NCBI RefSeq assembly: GCF_004343195.1
Contig: NZ_SMCR01000001.1
Coordinates: 248,001-312,000, forward strand
From: Biostraticola tofi
GTDB lineage: Bacteria > Pseudomonadota > Gammaproteobacteria > Enterobacterales > Enterobacteriaceae
DNA length: 64,000 bases
Reading direction: 5' to 3'
Of the stretch, positions 61,431-64,000 are shown piece by piece. The position numbers were made by a program, and so were the translations under genes. Under the pieces are notes generated by a model, which saw nothing but the letters and a program-made list of their open reading frames with translations, was not told the origin of the DNA and did not search any database. Every line of letters begins with the position of its first letter. The stretch's first letter is position 1.

Positions 61431-62333
61431 TTAATCCACGATGGTTTCTTTTAGCCATTTTGTGAACTCGTCTCCCAGGCTTGGATGACGCAGACCGTAC
61501 TCGACGAACGCCTGCATATAGCCCAGTTTGTTACCGCAGTCGTGGCTCAGCCCTTTCAGGTGATAAGCCTCAACCGTTTCTTTTTCCATCAGCATGGCGA
61601 TGGCGTCGGTGAGCTGTATTTCATTACCTGCTCCCGGCGGTGTTTTTTCCAGCAGCGGCCAGATATCGGCAGACAGCACATAACGTCCAACGACAGCCAG
61701 ATTTGACGGCGCTTCATCAGCTTCTGGCTTTTCAACCACGCCAACCATCGGGGCACTGTCGCCAGGCTGCAGTTCGCGTCCCTGACAATCAACCACGCCA
61801 TAGTTGGTAACGTCTTCAACCGGCTCCACCATGATCTGGCTATGACCCGTTTCACTAAAGCGCTGAATCATTTCGCTCAGGTTATCAGTTTTAAGGTCAG
61901 ACTCAAACTCATCAATAATGACGTCCGGCAGGATAACCGCGACAGGCTCGTCACCGACCAGCGGATGGGCACACATTACCGCATGGCCAAGGCCTTTGGC
62001 CAGCCCCTGACGTACTTGCATGATGGTGACGTGCGGCGGGCAGATCGCCTGGATTTCAGCCAGCAGCTGACGCTTAACGCGTTTTTCAAGCATCGCTTCC
62101 AGTTCAAAGCTGGTGTCGAAGTGATTTTCAATGGAATTTTTAGAGGAATGGGTAACCAGAATGATCTCATTGATACCAGCCGCAATACATTCATTGACGA
62201 CATACTGGATCAACGGCTTATCTACCAGCGGCAGCATTTCCTTAGGAATGGCCTTTGTCGCCGGCAGCATCCGCGTGCCTAATCCAGCAACCGGGATCAC
62301 CGCTTTTCTGATTTTGGTATTAACAGCAGACAT
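61431..62333 (-). CDS. galU: GalU, UTP-glucose-1-phosphate uridylyltransferase
   Basis: A 300-residue nucleotidyltransferase (E. coli 302 aa) making UDP-glucose. The nucleotide-binding start is [20 protein letters not shown], with [12 protein letters not shown] and VGVVEKP further on. The start [10 protein letters not shown] has AGGTGG five bases upstream and fits the family. It heads the galU-ugd-epimerase series, which is one pathway. Confidence 0.96.
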   Translation of the reverse strand: MSAVNTKIRKAVIPVAGLGTRMLPATKAIPKEMLPLVDKPLIQYVVNECIAAGINEIILVTHSSKNSIENHFDTSFELEAMLEKRVKRQLLAEIQAICPPHVTIMQVRQGLAKGLGHAVMCAHPLVGDEPVAVILPDVIIDEFESDLKTDNLSEMIQRFSETGHSQIMVEPVEDVTNYGVVDCQGRELQPGDSAPMVGVVEKPEADEAPSNLAVVGRYVLSADIWPLLEKTPPGAGNEIQLTDAIAMLMEKETVEAYHLKGLSHDCGNKLGYMQAFVEYGLRHPSLGDEFTKWLKETIVD

Positions 62334-62527
62334 GAACCACCTCACTTTAGTCTCAAGATTATATTTTGCGTTTCTAATATTTTTAACTTTTGGAGTATAC
62401 CAGTTTAGCCTGGGGATGCCTGTTGAAAGACCCGCTTTGCGATAAAATAGGACTATTACCTATTTTTATAATAGCTTACCTGCTTATTCAAATATCGGTT
62501 GATATCTGGGGGAGATCGGATGATGAA

Positions 62528-63541
62528 CTAATCAGCAGACACCATGAGCCGCAGTCTTCCACCCGCGCCCCATACCTGGCATTGCCAAGATTGGCAGTGC
62601 TGGCTGATTTGATTTAAATAAGCGCTGCCCATTGTGCCTAACGGGACGCCATTTTTGAGTTGGATAGTTTGATTATCAGTATTAAGAGTGGCATTCAGCC
62701 CTGCAGAGACCAATATCAGATTGTTATATTCGCGATGATAATAGCCCACAAGTAAAGGGAATTGTCCTTCCAGATTGGCTTTACGTAATAACTGATTCAC
62801 CTGCTTGAGCAGGGTGGTCAATTCAGGCAGTCGATGTTCGCGATTAGCCAGGTGGGCTTGCAGCAACCCATTGAACAACGCCCGTAACAGTAGCGCAGCC
62901 AAGACGCCTTTCTCTTCGGCCCGCGTGACATCAAGACAATAAAATGCCAGGTCATCCTCTGACAATGCTGCGATATCAAGCACCAGGCCGGGCTGTTCGG
63001 CCATAGTCAACTGGCGGTAATTGACGCGACAGCCGGCGATAGTCTGCTGGACGGGGGGTTGTAGCTGTTTAAGTAATTTGGCTGCCGCGCCCGGATGCTG
63101 GCTCAACGCGTCCCAATCCTGGAACAACTGTTCTTCCTCATCCACTTTAGAGGTGAACATATCCGGATAGAGACAGCCTAGAATGGTTTCGCGTAAGCGA
63201 GGGAAATCATCAAGCGGCTTTAGCAGCACATCCTGCACGCCCAGACGCAACACTTTTGCGATATCGGTCATCTGATGCGTGCCAGAAATGACCAGCACCG
63301 GGGTGGTCGTATTCACCGCGCGAAAACGCTCAACAAATACCAGGCCGTTCATTTCCGGCATTTCAAGATCGCAGATAATCAGATCAGCCTGCAGAGATGA
63401 TAGTATCTCAAGCGCCTGCCGACCATTGCTCGCTTCATGCACTGATGATCCCAGAGACTCGAGAAACTGCACCAATACAGACCTGAAAACAGCCTCATCT
63501 TCGACAATTAATATTTGTTTGTTCGCTAACGGCTTTGCCAT
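62528..63541 (-). CDS. rssB: RssB (Hnr), response regulator delivering RpoS to ClpXP
   Basis: A 337-residue protein, the same length as E. coli RssB. The receiver domain has the phospho-acceptor D58 in DLIICDLEMPEMNG and the conserved lysine in VLLKPLDD. The C-terminal PP2C-like effector domain contains VVLDIA-type (LVLDIAALSEDDLAFYCLDVT) and LLVGYYHREYNNLILVSAG segments. It is the adaptor for degradation of the stationary-phase sigma factor. It sits upstream of galU, as in E. coli. Confidence 0.95.
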   Translation of the reverse strand: MAKPLANKQILIVEDEAVFRSVLVQFLESLGSSVHEASNGRQALEILSSLQADLIICDLEMPEMNGLVFVERFRAVNTTTPVLVISGTHQMTDIAKVLRLGVQDVLLKPLDDFPRLRETILGCLYPDMFTSKVDEEEQLFQDWDALSQHPGAAAKLLKQLQPPVQQTIAGCRVNYRQLTMAEQPGLVLDIAALSEDDLAFYCLDVTRAEEKGVLAALLLRALFNGLLQAHLANREHRLPELTTLLKQVNQLLRKANLEGQFPLLVGYYHREYNNLILVSAGLNATLNTDNQTIQLKNGVPLGTMGSAYLNQISQHCQSWQCQVWGAGGRLRLMVSAD

Positions 63542-64000
63542 TGAAAACCCCTTGCTCCACTTAGCTTAATAGCGGCTCATCAAGGCCGCTTTTGCTTCTA
63601 CGAAATATCAGGGGCTGATTAATCTGACGCTTATCGTTCATTCGCTCACAAATTCAACCAAAATCCATTCCATGCTTTTCCAGACAGTCACTCCATCTCC
63701 CCCATTTATCAGCCTGTTTAACGTTTACACTGCTCAACAGGTTGTGCATATGTATGGAGCGTAGTAGTCATTACGGAAAAATGCACTTTATCCCGGCAAA
63801 ATGATGGCGGTTAACACCCCGTTTTACAAGCATAAATGGCCATAACACCCTAAAATACACCGCTTTTTTCCAACAAGGACAATTTTTAAGCTTATTCGGT
63901 AAAGTATGTCACTTCAAAACCCGATGAGATAGAGTAACAGCCCGGACGTCAACAAAGACGTCCGATGATGCTGGTTTACTCCCCATACTGACGAGGAATC
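63542..64000. other. Region upstream of rssB to the window edge
   Basis: 459 bp without a recognisable gene; in E. coli rssA lies upstream of rssB. It has a hairpin AGCGGC/GCCGCT at 63571-63590 followed by TTTT on the plus strand, 30 bp from the rssB start, and another perfect 8-bp stem CGGACGTC/GACGTCCG at 63943-63964. Neither is near a plus-strand gene seen in this window. Confidence 0.45.

Overview
The window is a stretch of gammaproteobacterial chromosome from the order Enterobacterales. Almost every backbone gene matches a known E. coli protein end to end, and the order follows the E. coli lapB-to-rssB segment: lapB-lapA-pgpB-ribA-acnA-cysB-topA-yciN-sohB-yciK-btuR-rluB-yciO-rnm-trpLEGDCBA, then ompW-yciC-yciB-yciA-tonB-yciI-yciY-cls-yciU-oppFDCBA-adhE-tdk-hns, then ugd-galU-rssB. 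trpG and trpD are separate genes rather than the trpGD fusion of E. coli and its close relatives. This points outside the family Enterobacteriaceae proper, towards lineages such as Serratia, Pectobacterium or Sodalis relatives. The species cannot be fixed from the sequence alone. One broken gene and a 1.4-kb gene-free stretch hint at some genome decay.

Two accessory sugar-utilisation clusters interrupt this backbone. The first (about 1.5-11.8 kb, between lapA and pgpB) holds a SorC-family regulator, a FucI/AraA-superfamily aldose isomerase, an FGGY sugar kinase, a two-subunit (split) transketolase and an RbsBAC-type ABC importer with a DUF2291 lipoprotein. A terminator divides it into an importer operon and an enzyme operon. 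An identical 12-bp inverted repeat stands in front of each, and a related palindrome stands in front of the regulator. The gene set fits import, isomerisation, phosphorylation and transketolase cleavage of a pentose-like sugar; D-apiose is the best-matching described pathway, as an inference. The second (about 34.0-39.4 kb, where E. coli has yciGFE) holds a UlaABC-like PTS, a full-length transketolase and a divergent GntR/UTRA regulator. Its substrate is unknown. The divergent promoter region carries a 10-bp inverted repeat and a good CRP-like site.

The trp operon is complete, with promoter, operator, WW-containing leader peptide and attenuator. Right of it come outer-membrane and envelope genes (ompW, yciC, yciB, tonB, cls), the oligopeptide permease operon, the fermentative adhE, tdk and hns, and a UDP-sugar block. 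In that block galU makes UDP-glucose, ugd oxidises it to UDP-glucuronate, and an epimerase converts this to UDP-galacturonate. rssB closes the window. Intact small genes include yciY, a YjbE-like exported protein and trpL. A ykgJ-like gene between ompW and yciC is a pseudogene. No rRNA, tRNA, insertion sequence, prophage or CRISPR array was recognised.
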